Shown one piece after another: positions 33,787 through 45,033 of a stretch of DNA of 64,000 bases. The first letter of the stretch is position 1. The number at the start of each line of letters is the position of its first letter. Under the pieces are notes generated by a model. The model was not told the origin of the DNA, did not search any database, and saw only the letters and a list, made by a program, of their open reading frames with translations. The DNA is taken from positions 62,001 to 126,000 of the forward strand of contig JAPXFQ010001678.1 of NCBI GenBank assembly GCA_028564705.1, read 5' to 3'. The position numbers and the translations under genes were made by a program. Source of the DNA: Apricaphanius iberus (Eukaryota > Chordata > Actinopteri > Cyprinodontiformes > Aphaniidae).

Positions 33787-34152
33787 GTGCTGAGGGTGTA
33801 TTGGTTCCTCCGCATCATTGTCACCCACACTGCGCTTGGGGTTGTCGAATGGGCCTTTCTGTGTGGAGATTGCAATCTCCCCGTGTTCCCTTGGGTAGCT
33901 AATGAGAGCTACTCCTACACAAACATGAATCAGTCCTGGGCTGTATATTGCCCCCTCCTGGCTGACCAGGGCACCCGAGGAGGCGGGGAGGATCTGGCTG
34001 GAATATTTTGTGATCCTCCCACGCGCTACGTCAAGTGGGGAAACCCCGTCCCATCAGGTAAAAAGAAGGGCCTGCTTACTCCTCAAGCAAGAATGAGGTT
34101 TGAGTTCAGTGTATGGCCCTTATGCAATTGGAATGCCCAGGACTGTACTTAG
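33787..34152 (+). other. Unrecognised open segment, 121 codons
   Basis: I do not recognise this. The frame contains 'CGDCNLPVFPW', possible N-glycosylation sites (NES, NQS), and several Cys/Trp residues ('CPLLADQG', 'PLCNWNAQDC'), so it could be extracellular, for example part of a decayed envelope or receptor exon. The methionine at the start has no special context. Downstream, 34,205-34,230 is T-rich, and the frame stops at 34,150. Low complexity does not explain it, but chance remains possible. Confidence 0.25.
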
Positions 34153-34554
34153 GTAGGAACACTGGGGTGATAAAAATGGGGGGTGGAACGATGGGATAAA
34201 AAAAATTTAGATGTTTTTTTTTGTTTTGTTTCTTGACCCACCTCTAGCCAGGCATAGACTATGGATTCCCACTTACCTTCCTCCAAGCAACTCATCACCA
34301 GACTACAAGCAAGATCTAGAAACTTCAACATTACATTTCCAACTTCCTGGATGTGGAGTTCTACCACATCATCACAGTTTAGTTCAATTGATGTCAAATA
34401 CAGAGAGGTATGTTGTTACAACCTACCTCAGTACTAGGGTGAGTAGTAACACTATTTGGGGATGGAAGTAACAATAAAGAATTATACTCAAACAAGATTC
34501 ACACTAATAGATGTATGGAAACACTTTAATAAATAATGAAGAAGCCATAAACTT

Positions 34555-34940
34555 GTAATACTACAAAAATAATGACAATAAGATTGATAAAGTTGTCAGG
34601 TGGTATCTGAATGCAATGGATCAAATCTACTCAACGCTAAGGTGCGGCAAAGGGGATGCCGCTTGCAAGGATATCTGGATTTTCGGTCTTATGGTGATCG
34701 AGTTTCTGCAGATCGGAATGGGTGGCTACCTGGTCTACCGAAAAATGAAGGCAACTCTGGAAGCGATTGTGTGACAGCTTGGCACGGTCTGTTGGGGACT
34801 CTGAACTGAATTCTCAATGGTTGAGCTGAGATGCAGGCTCGAGGCTGTAAAATGTGATTTGGCCGGTGTCTCTGGACTCATACGCGAAGTGTCATCTAAC
34901 ATGGAGAGACTCTCCAAGCCAGACTGGGTGGAAAAATAAA
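34555..34940 (+). pseudogene. Unrecognised coding-like frame with a membrane segment, two stops
   Basis: One frame is readable from 34,555 to 34,940 with only two stops (about 34,768 and 34,795). Its first part reads 'KVVRWYLNAMDQIYSTLRCG', then a hydrophobic stretch 'DIWIFGLMVIEFLQIGMGGY' and a basic tail 'LVYRKMKATLEAIV'. After the stops, 'MVELRCRLEAVKCDLAGVSG' and 'LIREVSSNMERL' look amphipathic and helical. This looks like a degraded protein with a membrane anchor followed by a coiled coil. I cannot name a family. Linkage to the segment at 33,787 is only by proximity. Confidence 0.3.
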
Positions 34941-35380
34941 TGTAAAAAAAATTACGGATCCTCATTTTTGGTTGAATTGGAATATGGATTGGAGTTATAC
35001 AGGACTCATGGTGACCTTCAAGTGGCTCACAGTGAAAATCCTTTTGTCAGGAATGTCAACAGATGCTCCTTCAACTACTCCTTACCATCGTCCAACACTT
35101 ACTGACGCACACATACACACATCATACAGAAACACACACAACCTGCTTCTCACCGCGCTTCGCTGTTATCATTGTAAATGTCTGAATATGTGCTTAAATG
35201 TTGATGTGTGTTTTTTTTCTTTCTATTATCTGTTTTTTGACTATTCATTGAAGAATCAAGACACAGTTGAGCGTTTTTTCCTGTTAAGCCAGAGTACATG
35301 TCAGCTGCTTCCTTTAAGTGCTCAGCTACAAGTTCCTCCTGTTTCTCACTGAACACTTTCTTGGTACTAAGATAGCCTAC

Positions 35381-35444
35381 ATGGGACTCTTCGCTGTTAC
35401 CCTCCTCCCCTGGCTTCTCTGCAGCTTTACAATATCTTTACAAG
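35381..35444 (+). CDS. Possible orphan signal-peptide exon
   Basis: ATG at 35,381 opens 'MGLFAVTLLPWLLCSFTISL' then Q, a typical signal peptide: short n-region, Leu-rich core. It is followed by the donor-like 'CAAG|GTAACA' at 35,444/35,445, which splits a codon in phase 1. Leader exons of immunoglobulin-superfamily genes are usually this length and phase. No matching V-type or other extracellular exon was found in the next kilobases, so it may be a relic or chance. Confidence 0.25.
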
Positions 35445-36039
35445 GTAACATGACATATGCTGTGGGCCTTGGCAACCCAACTCACAGATTTTCCGCTGCT
35501 GCTTTCCTGAGACCTTTTACTGGGACATCTGCCTTGTATTACATGTCCATTGTCTAGGCATGGTGTAAAACTGTGACCAGTAAAAAATGTCAGAGGTAAA
35601 GAGAAGATTGTAACACTTTTTCAGATCAACTGATTACAACCGTCCCCATGCTAGGTTGCCATTAAAAACGTACAGTTTTTAGTATTCAGCTTCAAAGCTA
35701 GCACTTATGCTACACATCAAAGTAAACTAAAGAATGTACTGCTTGATCTTATGTTAGTGAATCAATTTAATCTATAGCACAATGGATAATATGCTAAAAC
35801 ATTTATGATGAAAAATTTTACTCTTTCATCTCAAAAAATGACTGAGTTTTGTGAGCTTCTGATCCTTCTTCCAGGACAAAGAAAGGAACATAGACATGGA
35901 GAAAACCACTATAAATCTGGCCATGTGGATAGTGGCAGCGATGCTGGGTGAGATATATTTGGATGAGTGAGAGGTAGCATGTGGGACAAGCTTTAAAAGG
36001 TCTCAATATTTCAAGAGTTAGCTCCTTGGGGTCATATAT
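35445..36039. other. Unassigned DNA
   Basis: Searched for a partner exon to the preceding leader-like exon; none seen. Confidence 0.35.
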
Positions 36040-38290
36040 GCGAGTTCTTATTTGTTATCATGGTAACAGCATGGCGTCCTCTCACGGGAAGGGCTTCGGG
36101 CGGACGGCCCGAATGGCGTCCTTTGGCTGGACAAAAGACTGGCGGATGTCCCCTGGCGGGACGGGAGATGGGCGGAGGGCCCAGCGAGATGCTGGACGGA
36201 CATCCCTTGGCGAGACGGCAGATAGGCGGACGGCCCGGCGGCCCTCTCCTGAGGACCTGGAGGTCCAGCGGGAAGCTGGACGGACGTCCCTTGGCGGGAC
36301 GGGAGAGGGGTGGAATGCCCAGCGGTCCTCTCCTGGGGACCTGGAGGTCCAGCGGGAAGCTGGATGGACATCCCTTGACGGGACGGGAGACGGGCTGGAT
36401 GGACGTCCCTTGACGGGACGGGAGACGGGCGGACTACCCGGCGGTCCTCTTTATTGGACGAGGCAGCAGCGGGGAAGCTTGGCTGGTCCAAACAGGGACC
36501 TGGTTGGTTCCCCCCGTCGGGAACGGAGATCCCTGGCTAGTGACGCTGGGCTTGAAACTGGGCGCTCCATGGCCGGCGTCGGGTCCCTCCTGGCTGTCAC
36601 AGGAGACTCCGGCGGCCTACCTTGGTAAAGCAGGTGCTGAAGGGCTACTGCTGTGATGCCTAAAAAGACAGCAGTGGCTCCTCCGGGAGCTCTGACAGAA
36701 GAGGAGGTTCATCCCTGACCTCCTCCGGGAGCTCTAATATGGGGATCCCAAGATCCAGGCGAGGTGCCTGCATCGGGGGCCGAAGATGTGGTGCAGGTGT
36801 CCTCTGACCTGCCCCAGGCTGAAGAGCTACAGCTGTGCAGGCCAGGAACACTGCAGCAATGAGGATCTCAGGTTCAGGGAGCGGTAAGTCCAGCAGCTCT
36901 GGCGGAGGAAAGTCCAGCAGCTCTAGCGGCGGCAAATCCAGAAGCTTTGGCGGCACCAGCTGCAAATCCATCAGCTCTGGCGGCGGCGGTGGCAAATCCA
37001 GCAGCTCTGGCGGCGGCGGCGGCTGCAAATCCAGCAGCTCTGGGAGCAGGGACTGAAGGGGCTCAGCTGGCTCTGGAAACAGGGACTGAAGGGGCTCAGG
37101 TGGTTTTGGAAACAGGGACTAAAGGGGCTCAGCTGGCTCTGGAAACATAGACTGGATGGGCTCTGCTGGCTCTGGGAGCAGAGACTGAAGGAGGGAGAAG
37201 GCGGAACAGGTGAAGCAGACGCCAACTTCGGGGCCGAACAGTTGAAGCAGACGCCAACTTCGGCGACCCGGAAGCCACTCCTTCCCATCGGCGCCGCCGT
37301 CTGTGGCGAGATGGTGGAGGAGCCTCTTGCCTTCGGCTGTGTGGCTGAGATGGCCGCTCATGCCTGGGTGGACCGGTTCCAGGAGCACAGTATGCGAGCC
37401 GAGAGCTGACCTCCCAGTCTGACCAGACTGAGGGAGGATACACCGGTGCAGCTTTGCGGCATCTGTGTCGCCGGTTGCGACGAGGATCTGGGTCCCCTCT
37501 GGAGTAGAAGTACTCGAGTCTGTCCCTGTGAAAGAACTCGAACAGCTCATCTTCGCTGACGTAAAGGGGACCCAGTTCTGGGCTGGCAGACGAAGCCGGC
37601 ATCGTAGATGAAGCTGGACGGCTGACTGAAACGGGGGGAGCCCTCGATGAAGCAGTCGGAAATGGAGCGAAGACAGCCGGAGAGAGGATCGATGGCGCTG
37701 TTGATCCGAAGACGTAGGCAATGGTGGTACGAGCGGGTCGTTCCCGAGCAGGGGATATCTCTTCCTCCGCTGCAAGGAGAGCGTAATGCTGCCTCCTCCA
37801 GATCTTCCGCATCCACCGGGCTGAGGCTGGAGCGGAACCGGGGAAGGAGGTCCAGGATGTAATCCTCCAGAGCAGCGAGGCGAACAGAGGGACTGGCAAA
37901 GCTGGTGATCTTGTCCAGCCTGCACCACAGAGACGGGAGGAGGTCGGAGTCTGAAGCATCCGCTGGGTCCATCTGTTTTGTCCGGATCATTCTGTCAGGC
38001 TGTGTGCATGAATGTATGGACCCAAACGCAGAACCAAAGTGCAAAGCTGTTTATTCAAGGTGCAGAGTGATGGTGGTGGTCTGGATGGCGGGGACGAAGA
38101 CACGGGACAGCAGGAGAAAGACGGCAGGGAAAACACACGGTGGACATCTGGAGTGAAGTCCTTCATAATGATCCGGCGCTGACTGAAGGGAGGTGACGGG
38201 TTATAAAGACATGAGGTGAGTGGCTGGAGATTGAAGACAGGTGTGGATGATGATGAGGGAGTGAGAGGAGCTGAGTGTAGATTCATGACA
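36040..38290 (-). mobile_element. LTR-element remnant (probably Ty3/Gypsy-like) with low-complexity gag-like ORF
   Basis: On the minus strand an LTR (38,290-37,993) is followed by 'gaatgatccggacaaaacag' and an ATG at 37,970. The protein starts 'MDPADASDSDLLPSLWCRLD' and continues 'ALEDYILDLLPRFRSSLSPV'. After a frame change near 37,650, 'SASPELGPLYVSEDELFEFF' and 'DPDPRRNRRHRCRKAAPVYP' follow. Then come Pro/Leu-rich repeats ('PELLDLPPPPPELMDL', 36,900-37,050) and, at 36,080-36,460, imperfect tandem units of about 60-110 bp around 'ggacctggaggtccagcggg'. No protease, RT or integrase and no second LTR were found. It is either internally deleted or a non-autonomous family. Confidence 0.65.
37993..38290 (-). 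repeat. 5' LTR of the 36-38.3 kb element
   Basis: The block is bounded by 'TGTCATGA' and 'CCTGACA' on the minus strand, giving TG..CA ends with a TGTCA/TGACA inverted repeat. Inside, on the minus strand, are 'tttataaccc' (TATA-like, about 38,200) and 'gaataaacag' (poly(A) signal, about 38,050), correctly ordered for U3-R-U5. The unpaired state means no target duplication can be tested. Confidence 0.7.
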
Positions 38291-38329
38291 AGTCCTCAGC
38301 AGGGTCGAAAGAATGATATCTTTTCCAGA

Positions 38330-38640
38330 AACAAAGCAGAAAATACACAGAAACAGCCAGATGTGTTTGTTATGAGACGTACCTGCAGGACGGGTTCACC
38401 AAATGTGTGCGCTGGCTAAACAGGGCTGATCTCTTTTTATTGAACACAAAGAAAAAAAGAATCACATGGCCTGGTCACTCCCAGTACATAAACATTCATT
38501 GTGTGTCAAAGAATCACATACTTCCCCACTCTGGTTCTCCCCCAAAATGATTTACAGACACCCCGCTTTTATAGGGGTCTTGCCCTAAACTATCTTTCTT
38601 CCTGTTACAACACAATGCTGCTGCAATTTATCAGTTCCTC
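38330..38640 (-). repeat. Second, different LTR-like block
   Basis: On the minus strand it has 'ctataaaagcgggg' (TATA, about 38,573-38,562), an AATAAA (38,441-38,436) about 130 bp downstream, and then 'tttggtgaacccgtcctgcagg', which resembles the U5/primer-site boundary of retroviral LTRs. Just downstream lies the Gypsy-like LTR, which may have inserted into it. The ends are not fixed, so it is a candidate only. Confidence 0.4.
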
Positions 38641-38828
38641 CTAATAAGTATCCATTTATGCTTTAAGTCTTTTTTAATAAAGTGCCATTTATTAATGTTT
38701 TTATCTTCATTATAATGTGTGTTTAATCAAAAAGGTACGTACTCTCATGATTAAGTGTGCTTGCATAATAAAATATGTTAACTGATGTGCCTTGGAAAAG
38801 GCTTTTATAATGATTTACATGCTGAACT

Positions 38829-39149
38829 GTGGAAATAATGTGTGATAAAGATGTGGTTTTACCTCTCCTTATCAAGATATATTTGTACGTGCAGAAAAGG
38901 GTTATACTGTTCCAGCTCAAAGGTCACCCATCTCTGGATGCCAAGAAATATATAACGCATCTCACCAAGAACTGTCGTCTGCATACACCACCCTGCACCC
39001 AGTTAGTAGGTGAAAGGATCAGAGCTGCTTCTGTTAAGAAGAACTGTCGCTTGGAGAAGAGTCAACCATCTACAAGAAACCACAAGATTGATGTTGATGT
39101 GCTGATTCTGTGGAAACTGTCTGTTTTGTGCATGTGTCAAAAAAAATAA
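38829..39149 (+). other. Unrecognised 106-codon open frame
   Basis: The frame has paired 'KNCRLHTPP' and 'KKNCRLEKSQ' segments and ends in 'VLCMCQKK'. An A-rich stretch with AATAAA follows at 39,145-39,160. I recognise no domain. The composition is compatible with chance or with a 3' UTR of a retroposed transcript. Confidence 0.15.
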
Positions 39150-39261
39150 AAAATAAGACATCCTTCTATGTATGTTTACGGCTGAAACTCTGAGAAAATC
39201 AAAGATGGCAGATGAAATGAGAGGCTGTAGGAGGTTGGTGTTGTTGTGACCGTGTGACGCG

Positions 39262-39480
39262 TGACTCCTTTTGTTAAACTGCTTGTAATTTGTAATCCCT
39301 TTTTAGCTTAAATTTAAATAATAAAATGTTCCTTTGACTGGAAGTCGTTCATTTGAAAAGGGCTTATTTATTTAAATTGAAGGGTAGGCACAGAAGGCAA
39401 GTCTGAGTGGGGCCCTCCCCTCTTAAGTACGAGAACCTGGATCCAGGGAGACAGGAGCAGTTCCTTTAGTACTAGACTAT
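39262..39480. repeat. Dispersed repeat, copy 2 (inverted relative to 11,700)
   Basis: This is the reverse complement of 11,700-11,935, sharing 'tggaagtcgttcatttgaaa', 'agtggggccctcccctct' and 'gaacctggatccagggagac'. It has small indels. Confidence 0.7.
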
Positions 39481-41195
39481 CTTTGTAATAGTTCTTAAGA
39501 GAAGTGATAATGTCCGATTAGGAGATAGGTGGACAAAAGTGCCAACTAAACCCTGTCTCTCAAGCATCATTGACATTGCCACCTTCTGACCGTGAGTAGA
39601 TCACTTTCTGTTACTTAGGCAGCTGCTGAGATGGAACAGCCACTTTAAAAATTTTGTCCACCTCTCTCCCAACTGTCAGAGGGTGTCCTGGGACATGTAG
39701 CTTGCCTAATGTCAATCATGGTGTTATGTTCTGACTACATGACTATGGGGGGTTGTTAATTATCTATGATTATATTACCTGAGGGTCCAGCGACACGAAT
39801 CGGTTAAATCCCTATATAGCTCAATAAGGTAGACATCAGCTGGCCTGAGTCGGCTGGATAACTGCTGTTTATCAACTTTACAACACACACACACATATAT
39901 ATATATAGGCCCAGTAGTCGAATTACCTTCGGTATTTACGCATATCTAAAAGGGGAAAGTAGGGAAAAGCTGAACTGCTCTGACCTGTCCTATAGGCGGA
40001 GAGGAATGTAAATTTGTTATGGAACTGAAGTGCTCCATATCAATCCAAATTAAAAGGACCCAAGGCTGCGAGTTAATGATGGTTAGTATCTCAAAATAGT
40101 GATTATTGAGAATGGTTATTTAGCCGGGCACCTCCAAAAGTCCAACAATTTAAATTGAGGTACAGCAAATGTGTGATTCAAGGTGTAAGGCAAAGTAGAC
40201 CAGAAAATAACTTTTATTGCTCCATTGACTTTCATTTATTCATTTTTTTATGACTGGAGAGTCGGCCAATGGATTTGAAGTGGCTTGTAGAAAGGGACAC
40301 TACGGTCAGGACAGGAGGATAGATAAGCTGATGTTGTAGAGTTGTCACAATAAAGCTGCTTTCTGTGGTGGAAGATGGCAGGAAAAACCAGTGAGGTCAT
40401 ATGGCTGATACAACACACAGCTGAAACACAAATAACTAGGTTTATGTGGAACGTGTACACATTAAGACACACATCCTGGGTATCTTCTTTACTTCACACC
40501 CAGGTAATTTTAGAAACATATAGATAAGAACAGTGTTTTAAAAATCTTAATTGATCATATATAGTCAGTCAATAATGTATCTCTTAAGGAAAGGACAACT
40601 ACCTATGTCATTTTAAGAACCAACTCACCTTTGTAACAGATGTTTATTGTATAAAATTGAGTCTGCTTTTCAATTCACTGCCTTTTTCCTTTTGTGAACT
40701 GCATCCTTGTTTTGAGCATGCTGTCCCCAATCTTCTAATACATTACCCAGAGAAGACTCAGCTGACTCATATACTCCTAATTAAAACAACTGTGCAACAT
40801 TTTCATAATCTGACAACTGGTGAACCCATAATTATTTTTAGATTTTATTTCAGCAGTGATCAAGCACAGTCTTCAAAATTAGAGTGATATAGTGCTTTCC
40901 CTTAAGGTCTTGTGAATCTGATGATTTTACTGCTATGGTTCAGTGACACAGACATCAAATGTCAAGTGATGTTTTAAAGATGACTTATGAATATCTTGTT
41001 TCTGCATAATAACTGATTGTTTAAGTTTGGATGTAGTTTAACTTTATTGAGCTGCAATATAGAAGTATGCTTTTTGTCATTCTGGTGTGCTGCTCAGCTG
41101 TGAACCATATCCTGACAAATCCACTCAAGAATGTTTTTAACATGTTTTGTTTGTCGCACTTTGTTACCGTTCGTAACTTGACTTCATGTGAACAA
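39481..41195. other. Unassigned DNA
   Basis: Has an (AC)n-(AT)n microsatellite at about 39,882-39,907. No supported gene. Confidence 0.4.
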
Positions 41196-41995
41196 AAATG
41201 AACTATCCATGGATTACACTGATTTTGTGGTGGATCAGCGCCATGTGGAGAACACGATATCCAGCTGACACACAAACAAAATGGATAAACGCCGACTTGG
41301 GAAGGGGAATGAGCCCTCCTATAGCCAGGAGTTCCTGTTGGAGTTATCAACGCAATGGTACAAAAACCAGCACTGTTTATCACCGATGATATTGGACAAC
41401 ATCCCACCCAAGGTGAGAAGGCCAGCCAAGCGTAGGAAATGGGAGAAGGGAGGGGCAATTCGCAATCGCCTGCAGCGAAGATACGCAAGACCACCGCTTC
41501 CTGCAAACATCCTCAGCAATCTATACTCCCTGAACAACAAGGTGAATGAGATCCGAGCCTAGGCTAGGCATTGCTATAAATTCTGTGAAATGTCTCTATA
41601 CTTCTCAGAGAGCTGGCTTTCATCCTGATGCGCCCGACTCTCTGTTTGAGATCAGTGGATTTACTCTTGTGCGAGCTAACAGAGACACTAACTCTGGAAG
41701 TATAAAGGAGGAGGAATCATCATGTATGTTAATGACCTGTGGTTTCGTCAGTTTTCTGTAAGAGAGACAATTTGTAATGTGAATGTGGAGATACTGTGCA
41801 TAAGTTTAAGACCTTTTTACCTACTTTGGGAATTTGGAAGTACCTGGTTATGTGTGGTGTATGTGCTGCCAAGCAGTAAAGCGGCGCAAGCGGCTGCTAC
41901 TATCACGTACTGTGTTCACAACCCACAGCAGAGATACCAAGGGCACCTGAACCACCATTTGGATCACAGGTATTTGGTTATTTGGATCTTCAAAT
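41196..41995 (+). pseudogene. LINE endonuclease region, decayed
   Basis: 41,281-41,562 encodes a basic leader ('KRRKWEKGGAIRNRLQRRYA', then 'LPANILSNLYSLNNKVNEIR') typical of the start of the endonuclease in fish L2/Rex-like LINEs (..LPSILLANVQSL.NK.DELR). 41,590-41,997 continues with 'GFHPDAPDSLFEISGFTLVR' and 'LCISLRPFYLLWEF', further endonuclease blocks, in shifting frames. The end of the domain is missing. Confidence 0.75.
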
Positions 41996-42004
41996 GAACC
42001 TATT

Positions 42005-43455
42005 ATGATGGACAATGAACTGGTGTTTGCTAATGAGTTAAACAGCTTTTTCTCTTGTTTTGACTCTGACAATGGTGAAATAGACAAATGTGCAGAACTA
42101 ATGGATTTGATTAAGCCTATTTTGATGGACAAGATGGATAAGATTGTGCCACTTAAGGTTAAAACTGTCTCTAGTAAAAAGAAGTCTCCGTGGAGAAGCG
42201 ATCCACTGGTATGTAATGAAAAAAGGGAGTGCCGGTACGCCAAGAGAAAATGGCGGAAAACTCGACTCCAGGTTAATTATGAGATATATAACGAGAGACT
42301 GAAAAAGTATGAATTAACCTTGAAGGATGCAAGGGAATCGTTCTTTTCTGATATTATTCACAGAAACAACAATATTCCTAGAACATTATTTGCTACAGTG
42401 GAGAGACTAATTACCCTCCAGGGACACACCCTGAACTAAACTCCATCAGGGCCTATAATGAATTTGACAGCTTCTTTACTGAAAAGATTTTGAACATCAG
42501 AAGGTCAATCAGTACATCTGTTTCAGCCCCAATACCAACTTTCAGCCTAATTACCACCCATGCAGAGAAAAAGACTCATTTCCAAACAATAAATCAATCG
42601 AGCTTTGATGAAATTATTGAGAAACTAAGCTTTGCCACCTGCTGCTGAGATATCCGACTAACAGGTTTTCTTAAAAAGCTTCTCCCAGCCACCAGGGCAC
42701 ATCTGATCCAAATAGATAACTCATCCCTCCTATCAGGTGTTTTCCCCAAACCCTTAAAAAAAGCTGTAATTAAACCACTAGAGTAGAAGAACCTAGACAG
42801 AACGTTGATGCAACATCTCTAATCTCCCATTTATCGGTAAAATTATTGAAAAGGCTGTGTTCCAGCAATTAAACGGCTTCCTAACAATGATCAACCGCTT
42901 TGATATTTATCTGTCTGTTTTTTGTACGCACCGAGACGGCCCTTGTCAAAGTTTTCAATGACGTCCGAATAAATACTGACCATGGTAAAACCACAATACT
43001 TGTAGTATAAGACCTCAGTGCGCCATTTGACAGCGTTGATCATGATATATTACTGGAACATCTAGAGAGATGGGTCGTAATCTCTGGTACGGCACTGGAT
43101 TGGTTCAAATTAAGAACAGGAATTTCTATGTGTTAATTAACCAATTCTCATCACAAAACACAAAAATCACATGCGGGCTCCCCCAGGTCTCCATCCTAGG
43201 GCCCCTCCTATTTAGCATCTACATGCTCCCACTAAACCAGATTACAACCACCAATAATGTTAACTAGCACAACTATGCTGATTACAACTTTATATCTCAA
43301 TGTGACCAGGTGATGTTGAACCCGTTCAAATCCTCAATAAATTGATTAATAAATTAACCTCCAGGTGATTTATGCTGTGTTCTTATTTTAATCATGTAAA
43401 GTACCTTGAATTGCCTTGTGTTGGAAGTGTGCTATACAAATAAAGTTGCCTTGAC
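42005..43455 (+). pseudogene. LINE linker and RT remnant, joined to a different LINE fragment
   Basis: The 144-codon open frame 42,005-42,439 starts with 'ANELNSFFSCFDSD', a post-linker motif. It then reads 'KIVPLKVKTVSSKKKSPWRS' and 'KRKWRKTRLQVNYEIYNERL', a pre-RT linker. That order is abnormal and suggests a fusion of two elements near 42,070. Downstream are 'NEFDSFFTEKILNIRRSIST' and weak RT traces to about 43,260, then a LINE 3' tail 'aatcatgtaaagtaccttga' to 'aataaagttgccttg' at 43,390-43,455. Confidence 0.75.
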
Positions 43456-44600
43456 TATTAGGGAGGACAGAATCGTTATCAGTGAGGATGAAAGTAGGGG
43501 CACCTTCCAGAGTTTACACCCAAAGAAAGCCCCACGCCCTGACGAAATTACCCCTCTCGTTCTGAAATATTTTGCCACAAAATTGGCATCCATGTGGCAG
43601 CCTGTCTTCCAGCATATTGTGGATAACCCTCACACCCTTCCACAAGCTAACTGCTTACATTAAACCTCCTGCAATAAAGCAAAATCCTAAAGAACACAAT
43701 GATTACAGGCCTCTAGCACTTACATTCATTATTATGAAGCATTGGAAAAAATTATGATCCATCATCTCAACAATGACATACTTAATTACTATAAATTTTC
43801 TTGTATAAATGTTTGTTTAAGATTTCTTTTAGTGATTCTATGTTTTAACTTTTCACATTTTTCTAATCATGTAAAGCCCCTTGTATTGCCTTGTGTTGAA
43901 AGTGTGCTGTACAAATAAAATTGCCTTGCCTTGCCTTAATTCACAGGATACATTTCAATTTGTGTACAAGAAAGGACACAGAACAGAGGATACAGTCGTC
44001 AAACTGGTACACCAAATCACCAAACATCTTGATCATTCAAAATTCCACGCTAGAGGACTCTACCTAGATTGCTTGTCTGCATTCAATACAATACAGCCCA
44101 ACTTGCTTCTCTCTAAAATGGATCAGTTACACATCAACCCTTTTGTTATCAAGTTTGATCATATGTTCCTCTTAAACAGAATTCAGCATGTAAAGGTAAA
44201 TAAGACCCTGTCCTCCACCATCACGACCAGAGTTGGGGCACTCAACTTTATTCTACATGGCAGACTCCAAAACCTGCAAGTCAATCCAGTTTCTTCTGAA
44301 AAATCCAGAGGATCTTACCTTGATATCACTGCTGACTGACAGTGATGATCCAAAACAGTAACAGTGTAGTGTCGACCAGCTAGTGGATTGGTGTGACAAA
44401 AAGCGTCTGATTATCAACACTAAGAAGACAGAGGAAATCCTTTTGGTCTTGCTGGTGGTATGACACCGCCTGGAACCATCCATCGTATTGGTATTAAACA
44501 GGTTCCATCTTATAAATATCCGGGGTTGATGACAGATTAAACCTTATCATGGTCCACTCATGTTGATTTTGTACTGTACAGGCTGTACTGTAGCATGGCC
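43456..44600 (+). pseudogene. LINE RT fragment with nested LINE tail
   Basis: 'SLHPKKAPRPDEITPLVLKY' (about 43,510) opens the RT. After an insertion at about 43,795-43,930, it continues 'FQFVYKKGHRTEDTVVKLVH', 'RGLYLDCLSAFNTIQPNLLL' and 'RLIINTKKTEEILLVLLV'. In 'LYLDCLSAFNT' the first palm Asp is kept, but the YADD region is deleted. It fades out at about 44,600. Confidence 0.8.
43795..43930 (+). mobile_element. Short LINE 3'-tail insertion
   Basis: The tail 'aatcatgtaaagccccttgt'..'acaaataaaattgccttgcc' parallels 43,390-43,455 and sits between two halves of the RT frame. 'cttaatt' occurs on both sides (about 43,781 and 43,936), a plausible short target duplication. Confidence 0.65.
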
Positions 44601-44607
44601 TGGTTTA

Positions 44608-44885
44608 AAGTGATAGTCTGGATCTCTAAATTAATTACACATTTTAAGAATTTTATTAAATTGACCTCCTGACCGTAAATGGTGATATAAAATAAGTAAT
44701 TTTATGAAAAATAACATTCCCGTATCTCAGCTATGGCTCAAAAGCCACGGTGCCGTCCATTTGAACCAATAAAGTGATGCCAAGGGCTGTCAATCATCAC
44801 GAGCGCTGCATGCTCGTAACTGCGCGCATGCTCAGTTTTCTGTTACACAGAGCCTCCGAATCAAGCCTCCGCCATTAGTCCCGAT
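44608..44885. repeat. Unclassified repeat, copy 1 (second copy at 55,348)
   Basis: 'gatagtctggatct', 'attacacattttaagaatt', 'aaattgacctcctg', 'cccgtatctcagctatggct', 'gatgccaagggctgtcaatc' and 'catgctcagttttctgt' occur in the same order and spacing at 55,348-56,150. The pair is collinear for about 250 bp. The class is unknown. Confidence 0.8.
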
Positions 44886-44892
44886 CGCAGCC

Positions 44893-45033
44893 ATGGATCA
44901 ACATTCAGCTCAAGAGCAGAAGATACCGATTTCAAACCAAAACAGCATCCTCACTTTCCTCACAGTGTTCATGGGACTGGTGAACCTACTAGTTTTGGCT
45001 TTCGACTTAATATGCTGCTCATTTTTGTTATAA
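44893..45033 (+). CDS. 46-codon micro-ORF with one membrane helix
   Basis: ATG at 44,893 sits in an excellent initiation context ('cgcagccATGg'). The peptide is polar at the start ('MDQHSAQEQKIPISNQNS') and then one long hydrophobic run ('ILTFLTVFMGLVNLLVLAF', then 'DLICCSFLL') to a TAA at 45,031. An AATAAA lies within about 20 bp downstream. The upstream side is a repeat and the downstream side a piggyBac relic. It may be a retroposed or transposon-carried small membrane protein, or chance. No family is recognised. Confidence 0.3.
   Translation: MDQHSAQEQKIPISNQNSILTFLTVFMGLVNLLVLAFDLICCSFLL

Noticed and set aside
36048..36628. Long plus-strand frame rich in Gly/Arg repeats
   Set aside because: It lies antisense to the LTR element and is explained by GC-rich tandem units; the LTR orientation favours the minus strand.
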